Origin: an archaeon
Lineage (GTDB): Archaea; Thermoproteota; Nitrososphaeria; Nitrososphaerales; Gagatemarchaeaceae
DNA: 64,000 nt
NCBI GenBank assembly: GCA_021819035.1
Contig: JAKASL010000001.1
Coordinates: forward strand, 744,001-808,000
Direction of reading: 5' to 3'
The notes beneath the pieces were generated by a model. It ran no database searches, had not been told where the DNA came from, and worked only from the letters and a program-made list of their open reading frames with translations. Below are positions 49,424 through 59,342 of this stretch, in pieces (within the stretch, counting starts at the first letter, position 1; every line of letters begins with the position of its first letter). The position numbers and the translations under genes were made by a program.

Positions 49424-50830
49424 CTATGACGTCTGATGGTACCCTGAGGCAGACCCCTGGTAGTATCCTAGGAACCAGCTCGTGGGGGCGTCCAGCATGA
49501 ACGGGAGCATGTAAGACGCGGGGAGGGTTTGTGGGCTCACCCCGGGGGAGCTTGTCTGCATGTTGTACAGCTCCCCGCTGAGGCTGTAATCCTGTATCGG
49601 ATACTGGTTGCAGCAGGGCTGGAACTCCATCTGCGTGTAGGTGCCGTAGAACTCTGTCCCGTTGTAGGGCCTCGAAGCCGTGAACGTGAGAGGGGACTTC
49701 AGCTGGGGGCTGCTGACGACAATGGTGAACACCATCGCCTTGGCCGCCTGGTCGTCTGTTATCGACAGGCTGAGGTGGGTGTCATGTCCTGTGTACACAC
49801 CGCCCTGTATAGCGGGGTCCTGGGAGTTGAGGAAGTAGTGGGCTATGCAGTTCTTCCCCGGGACGTACCAGGGGGCTATGTACCCGTTCGGGTCAAGGTC
49901 GACTCCGAGCTGGTAGAACCCGTTGCAGCTCGAGGTAGTGGCAGTAGTCCCGTAGTAGTCCATGGCGTTGATCTGGAAGCTGAGGATGCCAGCCTGGGGC
50001 GTGTCCCAACTCTTCAGTTTCATCTCGGCCGAGAGCGTGGTGAACGGTGGGAGGAGGCTGACCAGGAGCCCCGAGCCCTGCCCGTACCCTTCCATGTTGT
50101 TGTACCCGGGGATAGTGGTCGACACCTGGTAGGTGGTGACGACTACGTCAGAGTAGTACACTGTCCTGCTCATCGTGGCAATGATCGCGCCGGCGTACCC
50201 CCCCGCCTGGGGGACGCTCAGGGTGGCGTTTGGCGCCACCGTCTGGTCGACGTACACCTGCATCATCCAGCCTGCTGGCTTGTGTGACTGGGTCGTCGAG
50301 GCGAAGACGTTCGCAGAGAGTAGGACCCACCCTGAGGGGTACGCTGTCCCCGTTGGGACCGGGCCGACTTTCTGCAGCGAGTTCCCGTTCGCGCCTGCGA
50401 CCACCTCACCGCCTGTCACCCCGACCACCGCGACCTGCGAGGGGGAGGCGGCCGACCCGGAGTAGAGGCCGAAGAGCCCGTCCCCCGCGCCCGCGTCGAC
50501 TGCCACCTGGAAGGAGAGGAACGAGTCCCCTGCGATGAACCCGCTGCTCGCCACGTCAACCTGAGGGGCCCCCGAACCCGATGACTCGAGGGAGTATTCC
50601 CCGGCATACGTCGTCGACGTCGAGACGGTCGGGACGGCCCCTGACACAGTGGACCACCCGTCAAGCAGGCCGTCCTCGAAGTTGGAGACGAAGGCGAAGG
50701 CGCCCTGGGTCGACGCGGCGTAGCCATGCTTCGGGTTCGCCTGGTGGGTGGCCGCGGGGGTCACTGACAGCACGGGGACAGCGGCGGAGAAAAGAAGGAG
50801 CGCGATGATCGGCACTGCCTGAGCTCGCAT
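49424..50830 (-). CDS. secreted beta-rich protein
   Basis: 468 aa from ATG 50830 with a signal peptide ([20 protein letters not shown]). [20 protein letters not shown] begins a laminin G/concanavalin-like sandwich, and [20 protein letters not shown] starts a second one; Cys pairs (SSCNGF, PCCNQY) suggest disulfides. No anchor at the C-terminus. Likely binds carbohydrate outside the cell. GGTTTAAATC is 26 nt upstream. Confidence 0.75.
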   Translation of the reverse strand: MRAQAVPIIALLLFSAAVPVLSVTPAATHQANPKHGYAASTQGAFAFVSNFEDGLLDGWSTVSGAVPTVSTSTTYAGEYSLESSGSGAPQVDVASSGFIAGDSFLSFQVAVDAGAGDGLFGLYSGSAASPSQVAVVGVTGGEVVAGANGNSLQKVGPVPTGTAYPSGWVLLSANVFASTTQSHKPAGWMMQVYVDQTVAPNATLSVPQAGGYAGAIIATMSRTVYYSDVVVTTYQVSTTIPGYNNMEGYGQGSGLLVSLLPPFTTLSAEMKLKSWDTPQAGILSFQINAMDYYGTTATTSSCNGFYQLGVDLDPNGYIAPWYVPGKNCIAHYFLNSQDPAIQGGVYTGHDTHLSLSITDDQAAKAMVFTIVVSSPQLKSPLTFTASRPYNGTEFYGTYTQMEFQPCCNQYPIQDYSLSGELYNMQTSSPGVSPQTLPASYMLPFMLDAPTSWFLGYYQGSASGYHQTS

Positions 50831-50876
50831 ACCGTGGACGGGGCTCAAAGCTGATTTAAACCCTGCCGCTCGGGCG

Positions 50877-52121
50877 CTAGGACACAGCCAGGCCGAAGGC
50901 GCCGCTCCCTGCGGAGTGATAGGCGTCCCCAGAGTATGTGGCTGTGACGCTCTGCGCACCCGCCGAGGCGGGGGTGAATGCGACCATGCAGACGAGCTCC
51001 TGGCCGCTGGCGCCGCCTGCATAGTGAGTGGTGCAGGACACGGCTCCGAACGTCCCGCCCTGGCTCCCCACGAAGCTGACAGAGCCGGTGAGCCTCCCTC
51101 CGTCTGCGCTGGTCACGGTCGCCGTACACAGGGCGCTGTGGCCCACCTTCACGTCGGCAGGGGCGCACGTCACGCTCACCTGGGTAGGGGCTTGGACCGT
51201 GCTGGTCTCCGTGGTGGTGACCGTGGACGTCTCCGTGGCAGTCTGAGTGGTCGTCTGGGTCAGGGTGGTCGTCGCCGTTTCTGTAGTGGTCGAGACGCTT
51301 GTCGCGGTCTGCGTGCTCGTCACAGTGGACACCTCGGTCACGGTCTCGGTCACGGTCGTGACAGGTACTGGAGTGAAGGCAGCCGCGGATTCAACCCAGG
51401 TGAACCCGCCGCTCAGAGAGGACGGGAAGTCGGTCGGGGAGGGGACCCCGCTTGTGGCATATTCAGTCCCGGAATAGGCTCCATAGAAGCCAGAGTAGCC
51501 GTTCACGAAAGAGAAGCCGGCCCCAGGGGTGATGCCTGCGCCCTCAGGGTTGATGACGGCCACCAGGAACGCCCCAGGGGTGAACGCCACCGATGTTGAA
51601 GTGGAAGTCGAATACGAACCGTACGGGTCGCTCCCAGACGCGAAGGTTGGGGGCGCTGCGGACACACCTGCCACCTCGAACACGTACACGTCGGCGTCCA
51701 TCCCGCTCGCGCTGAAGGTGACGGTGACGGTGTCAGGGCCGCTCGAGTACGCCGGGGAGTAATAGATGCTGGAGTACTGATACGTGCTGCCCAATGACGA
51801 CGAGCCCACCTGGGTGAACGGGCTCCCTAGGGAGTCGGTGACGGAGTTCACCGAGACGATTCCTGAGCTACCCAACGTAGACACCCCAACCACAAGGACA
51901 TCACCGAGGGCGACGCTGTTCGGGAGCTGAACAGAGACCGTGTTAGAGCACGAGTTGCACCCGTTGTTGGCGTGCTGCACCAGCGAAGAGCCAGTGGACG
52001 CTGCGACGGGTGCGGACAGGGTCGTTAGCGCGATTGCGGCGATTGAAAACACGAAGAGGGCCGAGAGCGCAGCAGACGTCCCCTTCTTCGATACGGTAGA
52101 GCCCCAAGAAAGCGAGACCAC
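50877..52121 (-). CDS. secreted protein with Thr/Val stalk and Ig-like domain
   Basis: 414 aa. Signal peptide (SALFVFSIAAIALTTLSAPV); N-terminal beta domain with SLVQHANNGCNSCSNTVSVQ; a stalk of repeated TVT/TQT (TVTETVTEVSTVTSTQTATS) that should be O-glycosylated; C-terminal Big_3_5 Ig-like domain (VSVTCAPADVKVGHSALCTA, SVTATYSGDAYHSAGSGAFG). No anchor helix. It lies just upstream of, and parallel to, the secreted gene at 49424, which has its own promoter in the 46-nt gap. Confidence 0.76.
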   Translation of the reverse strand: MVSLSWGSTVSKKGTSAALSALFVFSIAAIALTTLSAPVAASTGSSLVQHANNGCNSCSNTVSVQLPNSVALGDVLVVGVSTLGSSGIVSVNSVTDSLGSPFTQVGSSSLGSTYQYSSIYYSPAYSSGPDTVTVTFSASGMDADVYVFEVAGVSAAPPTFASGSDPYGSYSTSTSTSVAFTPGAFLVAVINPEGAGITPGAGFSFVNGYSGFYGAYSGTEYATSGVPSPTDFPSSLSGGFTWVESAAAFTPVPVTTVTETVTEVSTVTSTQTATSVSTTTETATTTLTQTTTQTATETSTVTTTETSTVQAPTQVSVTCAPADVKVGHSALCTATVTSADGGRLTGSVSFVGSQGGTFGAVSCTTHYAGGASGQELVCMVAFTPASAGAQSVTATYSGDAYHSAGSGAFGLAVS

Positions 52122-52664
52122 TACTGAACCCGTTTCGCCTCCGGTTTTCGGTACTTAAGGTTTCAAATTTCACAACCAGGGCTGACCTGCGCCGCGGTCG
52201 CTCGCAGAGTGTGCCTCCCGGGCCGGGGGGTGAGGGCTCTGCTCCAGTCTCATTATTCCCGACCGCATGACTTCCATAACACAAGGTTCAACGTAGACCC
52301 TGAAGTGACCACTACTGGACGTGGAAGGGGCGGAGAGGGTCGTCCGCTCCCTAGGTCTCGAAGGCGAGGCCAGCGCCGCCCGAACGACTCGTCTAGGGTG
52401 AAACAAGGGGGGCGCCTTTTCGATCGACCCGGCGACACTCCAGGCATCCGCTTCGAGGACTGTGGCCGGCGACGCGTTGTCGGGGACAGATTCATCGGCT
52501 CAATAGCGATTGAACAGCCAATGTGCCTTGTCGACAGATTCGACACCCGCTGTGGGCTACCATCGGAGCTGTCAGCCTACGTGGAACAAACGCGCGCAGA
52601 ACAGAAGTCATAAGGGTGCAGTCCTTCAGCGTGGGCATGGTCTGCGGTCGAACGGAAGAGCATC
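52122..52664. other. gap, no confident gene
   Basis: About 540 nt. A plus-strand frame ends at 52613 with FIGSIAIEQPMCLVDRFDTR, which reads somewhat like protein, but its N-terminal half does not and no promoter fits. A TATA-like GTCATAAGG (52608-52616) precedes the next gene by 52 nt. Confidence 0.3.
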
Positions 52665-53183
52665 GTGTCGACGACACCAATAACGGAGCTGGATTCGCCC
52701 CCGTCGAAGGGAGGCTCGGGGGTTCGGCTGCAGGGAGACTGGATGGGCTTCACGTCCGGGCCGGGGGGTGAATGCGTCTCGGCCACTGCAGATGAGGTGA
52801 AGCGCCGGGCCAGGCGGTTGGAGGAGGCGCTGTCGGCCGCAGCAGCGGTGATAGGTGGGACCGAAGCGGCGGCGTACCTCCTTGGGGCCCTGTCGATAGG
52901 CGAGGCCTTCGTCATGACCCCGCTCGTTCCCTTCCTCTTGACTTTCGTTCTGGTGGTCGACCACGAGATAGAGTGGGACGAGCGTTCTTGGAGGCGTCGT
53001 CGGGTAAGAAGCGACTTCACGAAGTCGCTGCTCATGCTGTTGGGCGGGATACTCGTGATGGCTGGGGTCGCCGCGTTCCTCGCCGCGATATCGGCTGACC
53101 TTGACAGGGTGTTATTCGACATTGGGGGCGGGTCCAGCCTCATCTGCGCTGGCATCTACACCGTGAAGAGGTTCGCTTGGTAG
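52665..53183 (+). CDS. small multi-pass membrane protein
   Basis: 172 aa. After a charged N-terminus (ATADEVKRRARRLEEALSAA) come hydrophobic segments AVIGGTEAAAYLLGALSIGE, VMTPLVPFLLTFVLVV, LLMLLGGILVMAGVAAFLAA and SSLICAGIYTV. Between them a charged loop (HEIEWDERSWRRRRVR) faces the cytoplasm. Start uncertain. Not recognised. Confidence 0.6.
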   Translation: MSTTPITELDSPPSKGGSGVRLQGDWMGFTSGPGGECVSATADEVKRRARRLEEALSAAAAVIGGTEAAAYLLGALSIGEAFVMTPLVPFLLTFVLVVDHEIEWDERSWRRRRVRSDFTKSLLMLLGGILVMAGVAAFLAAISADLDRVLFDIGGGSSLICAGIYTVKRFAW

Positions 53184-53541
53184 GACGTCTTCTCACGCCG
53201 GTCCCATATGCGGGTTGGAATCGATCCGCGCCTCCCCTAGGGGAGTCGGCCCGGGTACGGGGTCGCCTACCTTGAGGCGGGTCTGGTCACCGAGTCAGTG
53301 CGCTCTTCGCTGCGTCCCAGGGGTGGGCCGCGCTCTGGGGACGGCAGGTCCGGGTGTCGGCGCGTCAGAGGGGTCGTCCGACACGTCGTTCAGGAAGCCC
53401 TTCGAGCCGAGGCCCATGCGGTCGCGGGCCCTTCGAGCCTGAACGGCCTCGAACCGGAGCCGGTCCCTGTTTGTGCGGCCTGGCCCAGGAGCTGCCACGG
53501 TGGCGGCGGCCGCAAGCCGCCTCTCGCTCTTGTCAACCGGC
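53184..53541. other. gap, no gene seen
   Basis: About 360 nt downstream of both flanking genes, which converge here. GC-rich with no clear terminator or repeat. Confidence 0.3.
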
Positions 53542-55179
53542 CTAGGCCGCGAATATGCCTTCCTCTATCACGTACTTCCTGCGCGCGAGGTCCATCAGGT
53601 TCCTCGTGAACGCGACGCCGTAGACAGCTACGATCACAGCGAATATGACGGAGACGTAGGCTGCAGCGGCTATCTCCCCGCCGGCCATGTTGGACGATAT
53701 GTAGTACATCATCCCGAACGGGACCTGAAGGCCTTTCGGCGCGACCGTAGGGGCTATGTTGGGCCAGAACTCGCCGATGGCTATCCCCGCCCAGGCGCTG
53801 TTGATCGTGCTGGAGAGGCCTGTGATGAGGTAAGGCATCGTCGAAGGGAAGACCACCCGCCGCATCCTTGTCATGAAAGGTATCTCGTGGTTCCTCGTCA
53901 CCTCGTCGAACTCCGAAGGTATCGCCTGGACGCCGATCCAGAAGTCGAAGAACACGTAGTAGAAGCAGCTCAGGAAACCCAGGACGAGTATGTACACCTC
54001 AGAGTAGAAGAAGGGGAGCGCGTGCTCCAGGAACGGCAGGGTGGCTATGAAGACGAGCGGGAAGTACGCGGGCGCGGGGAAAGCGGCGAAGACTTGGACC
54101 AGAGGGAGGACGGCGTCCCCCGTGCGGCGGTGCGTTGCGAGGAAGTACCCCGCGAAGACCGCGAGGCCGAGCGACGCGAGGGCGATTACGGTCACCCTCA
54201 GATAGTCCGCGCCCACGTACTCGAGAAGTTTCGGCGTCTCCAAAAGGAAGCCGTACCACGTCGACGCCGACACGGAGGTGGCTGCGCGGAACGAGGAGTA
54301 GGCTAGGTAAGCGAGTACGAGGGCGACGAAAGCGTACGCCACGTACTTCAATGCCCCGGTCCGCCTGCTCCCTTCACCCGCGAGGTCGGCCTGCCTGGGC
54401 CTTGCCGCCACCCTCGAGACGTTCCTCATCTGAGCCCTGACTGCCCGCCACGGGCTGGGGACCCTCCCGCGCCACCTCCCCGCGTACCTCCTTATCGCCC
54501 CGGGGGTGTCTACGCCATACTTGGCCACCGCCCACCTGCTGAGCCTCGACAGGGCGAAGGTGACCGCGACCACGGCGACGGCTATGGAGGCGAGCGCGTA
54601 GTAGACGCCGAGGAAGTTCCCGGCGCTCAGGTACTCTGTTATCAGGGTCCCGATGCCGAACGTGGCGCACGTCCCGCCGGGGCAGACCCTCGCGGTGGCC
54701 GCCCCGGCTGTGAACACCTCGCTGACTGAGATGTAGAAGAAGGCGTCGGCGAAGCTCGAGAATATGTTGGACGTTATCCGCGGTATCGAGTGCGGGATGT
54801 AGAGCTCCTTCATCCTCTTGAAGAACCCGAAGCCGTAGTTGTCGGAGACCTCGACGAGGTGCTCCGGGACTGTCTTGAACGCCTGGTACGTCCCGATCCA
54901 GATGTTCCAGGCGACGGCGTCGAAGACGAGGAAGTCCACGGCGAACTCCACGCCGAAGGGGGGCGGCAGGGCCAGTACGAAGGCGACGAGGACGAGAGGG
55001 AGGAAGCCTATCACAGGGATGGATTCGAGGACGTTCACGAGAGGGATGTACGCAGCCTCGAACCTCCTGTTCCTTATCGACGCGTATGCGAGCAGCCAGC
55101 CGGTGACTATCGACAGGCCTATGAGAGCGAATATCCTCCCGAGCGTGGCCAGCGTCGCGAGCGGCGCAACGAGGTCCAT
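53542..55179 (-). CDS. ABC transporter permease, two domains fused
   Basis: 545 aa with two copies of the BPD_transp_1 permease domain joined by a charged linker (RAQMRNVSRVAARPRQADLA). Each half carries an EAA-like coupling loop (EVSDNYGFGFFKRMKELYIP; EVTRNHEIPFMTRMRRVVFP). This is the SsuC/TauC/NitT group, which imports sulfonates, nitrate, taurine or thiamin precursors. The fusion supplies both membrane halves in one chain. The ATPase gene lies 10 nt upstream; no substrate-binding protein is in the window. Confidence 0.86.
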   Translation of the reverse strand: MDLVAPLATLATLGRIFALIGLSIVTGWLLAYASIRNRRFEAAYIPLVNVLESIPVIGFLPLVLVAFVLALPPPFGVEFAVDFLVFDAVAWNIWIGTYQAFKTVPEHLVEVSDNYGFGFFKRMKELYIPHSIPRITSNIFSSFADAFFYISVSEVFTAGAATARVCPGGTCATFGIGTLITEYLSAGNFLGVYYALASIAVAVVAVTFALSRLSRWAVAKYGVDTPGAIRRYAGRWRGRVPSPWRAVRAQMRNVSRVAARPRQADLAGEGSRRTGALKYVAYAFVALVLAYLAYSSFRAATSVSASTWYGFLLETPKLLEYVGADYLRVTVIALASLGLAVFAGYFLATHRRTGDAVLPLVQVFAAFPAPAYFPLVFIATLPFLEHALPFFYSEVYILVLGFLSCFYYVFFDFWIGVQAIPSEFDEVTRNHEIPFMTRMRRVVFPSTMPYLITGLSSTINSAWAGIAIGEFWPNIAPTVAPKGLQVPFGMMYYISSNMAGGEIAAAAYVSVIFAVIVAVYGVAFTRNLMDLARRKYVIEEGIFAA

Positions 55180-55189
55180 GCGGCCCTCG

Positions 55190-55966
55190 CTACCTTATCG
55201 ACCTGATGTCCAGGCCCCTGTACAGTATGTCCACGAAGTCGTGGAACCGCGGGTGGTGGTCGTCCCTGGGCCTGGGAAGGTCGATCTTGACCACTTCGGT
55301 TATCTTGGCAGGCGAGCCGTTCATTATGTAGACCCTGTCGGCAAGCTGGACCACCTCGTGGAGGTTGTGCGACACGAGCACCGCCGACTTCAGCGTCGTC
55401 TCGGGGTTGAAGACGAGGTCGTACACCTCCTTCCTTATCTCGTTCGCTGTCAGCTCGTCCAGGTGCACGAAAGGCTCGTCGAGGAGAAGGACCTCGGGGG
55501 AGGCGGCGAGTGCGCGCGCTATCGCGACACGCTGGCGCATCCCTCCGCTCATCTCCTTCGGGTAGAGGCTCTCCGCCCCCCTGAGCCCGACAAGGGAGAG
55601 CATCTTCTCAGAAAGCTGCGCCGCCTCCTCTTCGGCCATTCGGCTCCCTGAGAGGACGAGCTTCACGTTCTCTAGCGCCGTCATCCAAGGGAAGGTCGCT
55701 ATCGACTGGTGGACGAGCGAGATCCTGGAGGACGGGCGGCACACCTCGACCTCGTCGAGAAGGACACGCCCGGACGTGGGCGGTATCAGATGGGCCATGA
55801 CCCTGAGCAGCGTCGACTTGCCGGTACCTGTCGGTCCCACCACCGCGACGAACTCGTCCTTCCCTGTGTGCAGGCTCACGTCGGCGAATATCGTCTTGGA
55901 GTTCGGGAACTTGTAGCAGAGGCTCTGGCAGTCCAGCACGCTCGACGCTCGCAGGTCGGTGTTCAC
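55190..55966 (-). CDS. ABC transporter ATPase (nitrate/sulfonate/taurine type)
   Basis: 258 aa. Walker A GPTGTGKST, Q-loop LVHQS, signature MSGGMRQRVAIARAL, Walker B VLLLDEP, H-loop VLVSHNLHEV. It powers the double permease encoded directly downstream. I chose GTG 55966 (VNTDLRASSVLD); GTG 55990 would add eight residues and is closer to GCGTAAATCC at 56026-56034. Confidence 0.88.
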   Translation of the reverse strand: MNTDLRASSVLDCQSLCYKFPNSKTIFADVSLHTGKDEFVAVVGPTGTGKSTLLRVMAHLIPPTSGRVLLDEVEVCRPSSRISLVHQSIATFPWMTALENVKLVLSGSRMAEEEAAQLSEKMLSLVGLRGAESLYPKEMSGGMRQRVAIARALAASPEVLLLDEPFVHLDELTANEIRKEVYDLVFNPETTLKSAVLVSHNLHEVVQLADRVYIMNGSPAKITEVVKIDLPRPRDDHHPRFHDFVDILYRGLDIRSIR

Positions 55967-55990
55967 GTCGGCCGCATGTCTCAGCGCCAC

Positions 55991-56362
55991 AGGAGGGGCC
56001 CCTTCGGGTGGCCCGAGGTGTGGTGGATTTACGCGTATCCGCGGGGCGCGGCGCATCCCCTTGGTCGGCCCGCCAATCTTCTCCCCCGAAGACGGGGCCC
56101 CGGAGAATGTCAAGAAGGCGTCCGGGAACGTCCATGCCGTCCAGGCCAGCAAGAAGACCGCGCCCTCCGCATCGTCGCGTCGCAGTGCCGACTTGTGTTC
56201 CTTGCCCCCTCCTCCCTCGCGGGTGGGAGCGGTCCGGCCGACGCCGCGGCCCGGGCCTGCGGCGAGCCTCCGGGGACCTGCGCCGACGTCGCCGCCGCCT
56301 GCTTCCAGGCCGCCAAACTTTCGCGGGGGCCTCCCCCGGCGTGGCCCCTGGGGGGCGCCTTC
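55991..56362. other. gap, no gene seen
   Basis: The ABC ATPase frame stays open upstream through this region, but the residues are low-complexity and no homologous domain is seen. It separates the divergent ABC operon and the small-gene cluster. Confidence 0.35.
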
Positions 56363-56393
56363 AGTTATATCCCGTCGGCCCGGCCTGACGGCC

Positions 56394-56495
56394 ATGCCAA
56401 AGGCGAGAGACGGGTTCTGGACGGCGAGCGGCACCATCGGGCCCGCCCGCTTCGTCCAGGCGAACGAGGGCTCAGGGGGCGTACGGCGTCCATGA
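56394..56495 (+). CDS. 33-aa small protein
   Basis: ATG with AGTTATATCC (56362-56371) 27 nt upstream. Reads PKARDGFWTASGTIGPARFV and ends GSGGVRRP. Its TGA overlaps the next ATG (ATGATG), so the two short genes are coupled. Function unknown; the good promoter is the main support. Confidence 0.45.
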   Translation: MPKARDGFWTASGTIGPARFVQANEGSGGVRRP

Positions 56496-56644
56496 TGAGC
56501 GAGACAGACGACGAGGCGATGAGGATATGGCGGGAGATGGCCGACCTGGCCGCCAGGGTGGTCGCCCTGGAGCACCGGGTCTCCCACCAGGAGACTTTCA
56601 TCAAGGGGCTGGCCGGGAAGCTCGAGGAGCTGGCCAGGCGGTAG
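56492..56644 (+). CDS. 50-aa coiled-coil small protein
   Basis: MMSETDDEAMRIWREMADLA, then ARVVALEHRVSHQETFIKGL and AGKLEELARR. Heptad spacing of Leu/Val/Ala points to a short coiled-coil dimer, like SlyX. Coupled to the 33-aa gene. Not recognised beyond that. Confidence 0.55.
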   Translation: MMSETDDEAMRIWREMADLAARVVALEHRVSHQETFIKGLAGKLEELARR

Positions 56645-56655
56645 TGCGCCGAGCC

Positions 56656-56763
56656 ATGGCACAGAGCGTCACCCCGTCCGCCCCGCCCCGGCTCCGATGC
56701 GCCTACGTGACCGATCTGCCCTGCGAGCGGGGTAGGCCCTGCATACAGAACGGCCTTGCATAG
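56656..56763 (+). CDS. 35-aa Cys-rich small protein
   Basis: ATG 12 nt after the previous stop: AQSVTPSAPPRLRCAYVTDL, then PCERGRPCIQNGLA. Cys residues in C-x7-C-x5-C spacing may bind zinc. The segment RLRCAYVTDL resembles [11 protein letters not shown] of the zinc finger at 62984. Confidence 0.42.
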   Translation: MAQSVTPSAPPRLRCAYVTDLPCERGRPCIQNGLA

Positions 56764-56798
56764 GCGCCGAGCGGGCCGTCCCTCTCAGAGGGGGCTCC

Positions 56799-58235
56799 TC
56801 AGCGCCTGAGGGCGTACTCCAGCTGCTTCGGAGCTCCTTCTCCCTTCATGCTCATGCCGAGCGCGTTCAGCAGCTCCTCGGCCTGGTTGGTGAGCGAGGC
56901 GACCTTGCGCTTCCACCCCAAGAGAGGCGGGAGCATGAACCGGCCCTTGCCTGTGGCATAGTCGTTGAGCTTAGACAGTTCAGCCAGGAACTTCGCTGCC
57001 TTGACCGCCTCGGCCTCCCCGACTCTAAGGGCCAGCTTCTGGACGGTCAGGGTGGCGATGCCCTCGGAGAACTCCATCGCCGACACCTCGTCGACGACAT
57101 CGTAGAGCTGGGCGCAGGTAGCGAGGTAGAACGACCTGTTACGCGAGAGGGTGAGGAAGTCTGACCTGGCCTTCGACTCGGCCACCACCTGCTTCTCCAC
57201 CGATGGGATCGGCTGGTCGTCCTTGACCACCTTCTCCATGGCGAAGTACCTCTTCAGCATCCGCCTGATGAAAAGGAGGGCGATGAGCGCGAAGAGGAGG
57301 CTGAACGCGAAAGAAGGAATGCCGAGGAAGCTCCCTCCTCTGGAGAAGAATGACGTCGCAAGCCCGAAGGGAGAAAAAATGGCGGAGACGAACCCGTCGA
57401 GGAGAAGCAGCCCCAGATACCCCACGGGGACGCCGAGAGAAATCGGCGGCAGGGTCGGGTGGTAGTGAGAGTTGTCTACCAGCACCGTTTTGTTGGCGCC
57501 GGCGGGGACAGCCCATCCCATTATGGAGGCGACCATGGACGTGTCGTTCGGAGCGCCCTTCGCTCCCGAAGTTGGGAGCATCAGAGAGTTGGTGAATGGC
57601 GCAGCGTCGGTTACGAAGAACGCCCTCCCTCCCGCCTGGTCCTGGGCCACCGCCGCCACCACTTCGGGCGCCGGGGTCTGTGACCCGGGGATTGTCGACT
57701 GGGGCGGGCTGCTCGCGACCGGGGTGAGGGTGTTCCCCGTAATCACCAATGGAGACGCGACGTCGAAGAAGGCCTCGGTGACCGTCCCGCCCAGGTCCAT
57801 GGTGGCATAGAACTGCCTCTGATCGGCGAAGGGGGATGCGGGGTCGGTGATGGCCACCCCGGTGACCTGGCCCCCGAAATAATCCTCGATGAACGGGGCG
57901 TTGGTGGTGTTGCCCTCCGCCATGACTATCGAAAGGGCGCCTGTCTGATAGGCGCTGTAGATCGCCTGTTGCTCCTGGGCCGTGAGCGGCTCGTCCGCCC
58001 CTATGAGCACGTACGCCGACGGCCCGCCATGCAGCATCGACATCTCCTGCGACGTGGTGTTCGCCACCTCCACCCTGTAGCCTGCTCCCCTGAGATAGGA
58101 GAGGAAGTGAGACAGCCCGCCGGTGGAACTGGTGAGCGGGTCTATCGACGCTCCGAGGCCAATGGTGGAAGGGGAGTAGACCACAGCCACCAGGGCGACG
58201 AAGAGCAAGAGGAACGCGAACGTCTTCCGGTTCAA
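56799..58235 (-). CDS. DUF4350-domain membrane protein
   Basis: 478 aa. N-terminal membrane anchor, then a DUF4350 Rossmann-like extracellular domain (DPLTSSTGGLSHFLSYLRGA, YVLIGADEPLTAQEQQAIYS), two to three membrane helices (GVPVGYLGLLLLDGFVSAIF, FAFSLLFALIALLFIRRM), and a cytoplasmic helical domain. Last gene of the MoxR-DUF58 cluster, which in other prokaryotes is linked to chaperone-like handling of surface or von Willebrand-type proteins. It follows the DUF4129 gene without a gap. Confidence 0.8.
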   Translation of the reverse strand: MNRKTFAFLLLFVALVAVVYSPSTIGLGASIDPLTSSTGGLSHFLSYLRGAGYRVEVANTTSQEMSMLHGGPSAYVLIGADEPLTAQEQQAIYSAYQTGALSIVMAEGNTTNAPFIEDYFGGQVTGVAITDPASPFADQRQFYATMDLGGTVTEAFFDVASPLVITGNTLTPVASSPPQSTIPGSQTPAPEVVAAVAQDQAGGRAFFVTDAAPFTNSLMLPTSGAKGAPNDTSMVASIMGWAVPAGANKTVLVDNSHYHPTLPPISLGVPVGYLGLLLLDGFVSAIFSPFGLATSFFSRGGSFLGIPSFAFSLLFALIALLFIRRMLKRYFAMEKVVKDDQPIPSVEKQVVAESKARSDFLTLSRNRSFYLATCAQLYDVVDEVSAMEFSEGIATLTVQKLALRVGEAEAVKAAKFLAELSKLNDYATGKGRFMLPPLLGWKRKVASLTNQAEELLNALGMSMKGEGAPKQLEYALRR

Positions 58236-59342
58236 CTACGTCGCCGCCCTGACTGATGCCTCCACCTTCGCCGCATTCCCCTCGGCGTCGGCAGCCTCGG
58301 CCTCGGTGACCTCCGCCGTGGCGAACTTTGCCTTCTCATAGTGGGCGCTGACGGCACTCACCTGGGATACCTGCGGGAGGGAGGAGCATCTCGCAGTGAA
58401 TTCCCTGTGGGTCTCGTGCCGCTGCTTGACCACCCCCCTCTGGCTCATGGCCCTGAGCATGCGGTTGAATGCCCTCAGCACCCTGTTCCTTGGGGTCGCC
58501 GCGCCGGTGACCTCGTCCAGCTCGAGGGCTCCCATCCCGCCTGGGAGGATTTGGCCGGAGAAGAGCGCCCTGAGCCTCTTCCTGAACACGAAGAGCGCGA
58601 CGCCTACGGCAGCTGCGACCGCTGGGAGCGCCAGGCTCTCCAGGGTCTGGATGGGGGATGCTTTCACCAGCGAGGAGGTCCCGGGGACGCTGAGCGGCGC
58701 CGTCCCAAAGCCGGGGAGGTTCCCAAGCTTCAGGCCCCCGACGGGCAAGTTCGGTGCAGCGAGGTCGGGGAAGCTCAGCGACATCTTGCCCAAGTCGCTC
58801 AACAGCTGGTTCGTCAGGCCTCCGGCAAGTGAGGGGTTGGCCGAGCTCAGACCGCTCACAAGTGACAGCAGCGTCTGCATGTTCTCAGCCGCGAGCTGGG
58901 GGCCGATCCCAGAAAGCGCCGAAGGGACTCCGCTGGCGCCGGGGGTGCCCGCCCCTATCAGCGAACCGAGCGACCCCAGGTTCAGGTTGACTGTCCCGTC
59001 CCCGTTGATCGTGGTGCTCTTGAGCAGGGCGGCCAGGGCCGGAGCCTCCGAGGCAAGGTTCGGGTAGGACTCAAGTTGCGAGAGGGCGGCCTCTTCCGCG
59101 GCCGGATTCCCCGACTGCAGCGCATTGGCAAGCTGGCTTGCGAGGCTCTGGAGCTGCGGGTCTGATGTCGGTGTCTGGGAGGCGAGCTGGGTGATGGCGG
59201 ACGCGAGCGCCTGGTTGCTGGCGGTGGGGCTGTTGGAGAAGTTGTACGACAGGACCTGGTCATAGGCGACCGCAGGGGTGGAGCATGTCGCGAGCGCGAA
59301 GAGCGCGACAGCCGCTGCTGCCAGGACGCGGGTCGGTTTCAT
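58236..59342 (-). CDS. DUF4129-containing secreted/membrane protein
   Basis: 368 aa. Signal peptide (VLAAAAVALFALATCSTPAV), a long Gln/Ser/Leu-rich extracellular part (QALASAITQLASQTPTSDPQ), one membrane helix (ALPAVAAAVGVALFVFRKRL), and a cytoplasmic DUF4129 domain (RAFNRMLRAMSQRGVVKQRH, EFTARCSSLPQVSQ). It overlaps the preceding small gene by 4 nt. Partner of the MoxR and DUF58 products. Confidence 0.8.
   Translation of the reverse strand: MKPTRVLAAAAVALFALATCSTPAVAYDQVLSYNFSNSPTASNQALASAITQLASQTPTSDPQLQSLASQLANALQSGNPAAEEAALSQLESYPNLASEAPALAALLKSTTINGDGTVNLNLGSLGSLIGAGTPGASGVPSALSGIGPQLAAENMQTLLSLVSGLSSANPSLAGGLTNQLLSDLGKMSLSFPDLAAPNLPVGGLKLGNLPGFGTAPLSVPGTSSLVKASPIQTLESLALPAVAAAVGVALFVFRKRLRALFSGQILPGGMGALELDEVTGAATPRNRVLRAFNRMLRAMSQRGVVKQRHETHREFTARCSSLPQVSQVSAVSAHYEKAKFATAEVTEAEAADAEGNAAKVEASVRAAT

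Noticed and set aside
52209-52613. 134-residue frame before the membrane protein gene
   Set aside because: Only the last 50 residues look protein-like, and no start or promoter fits.
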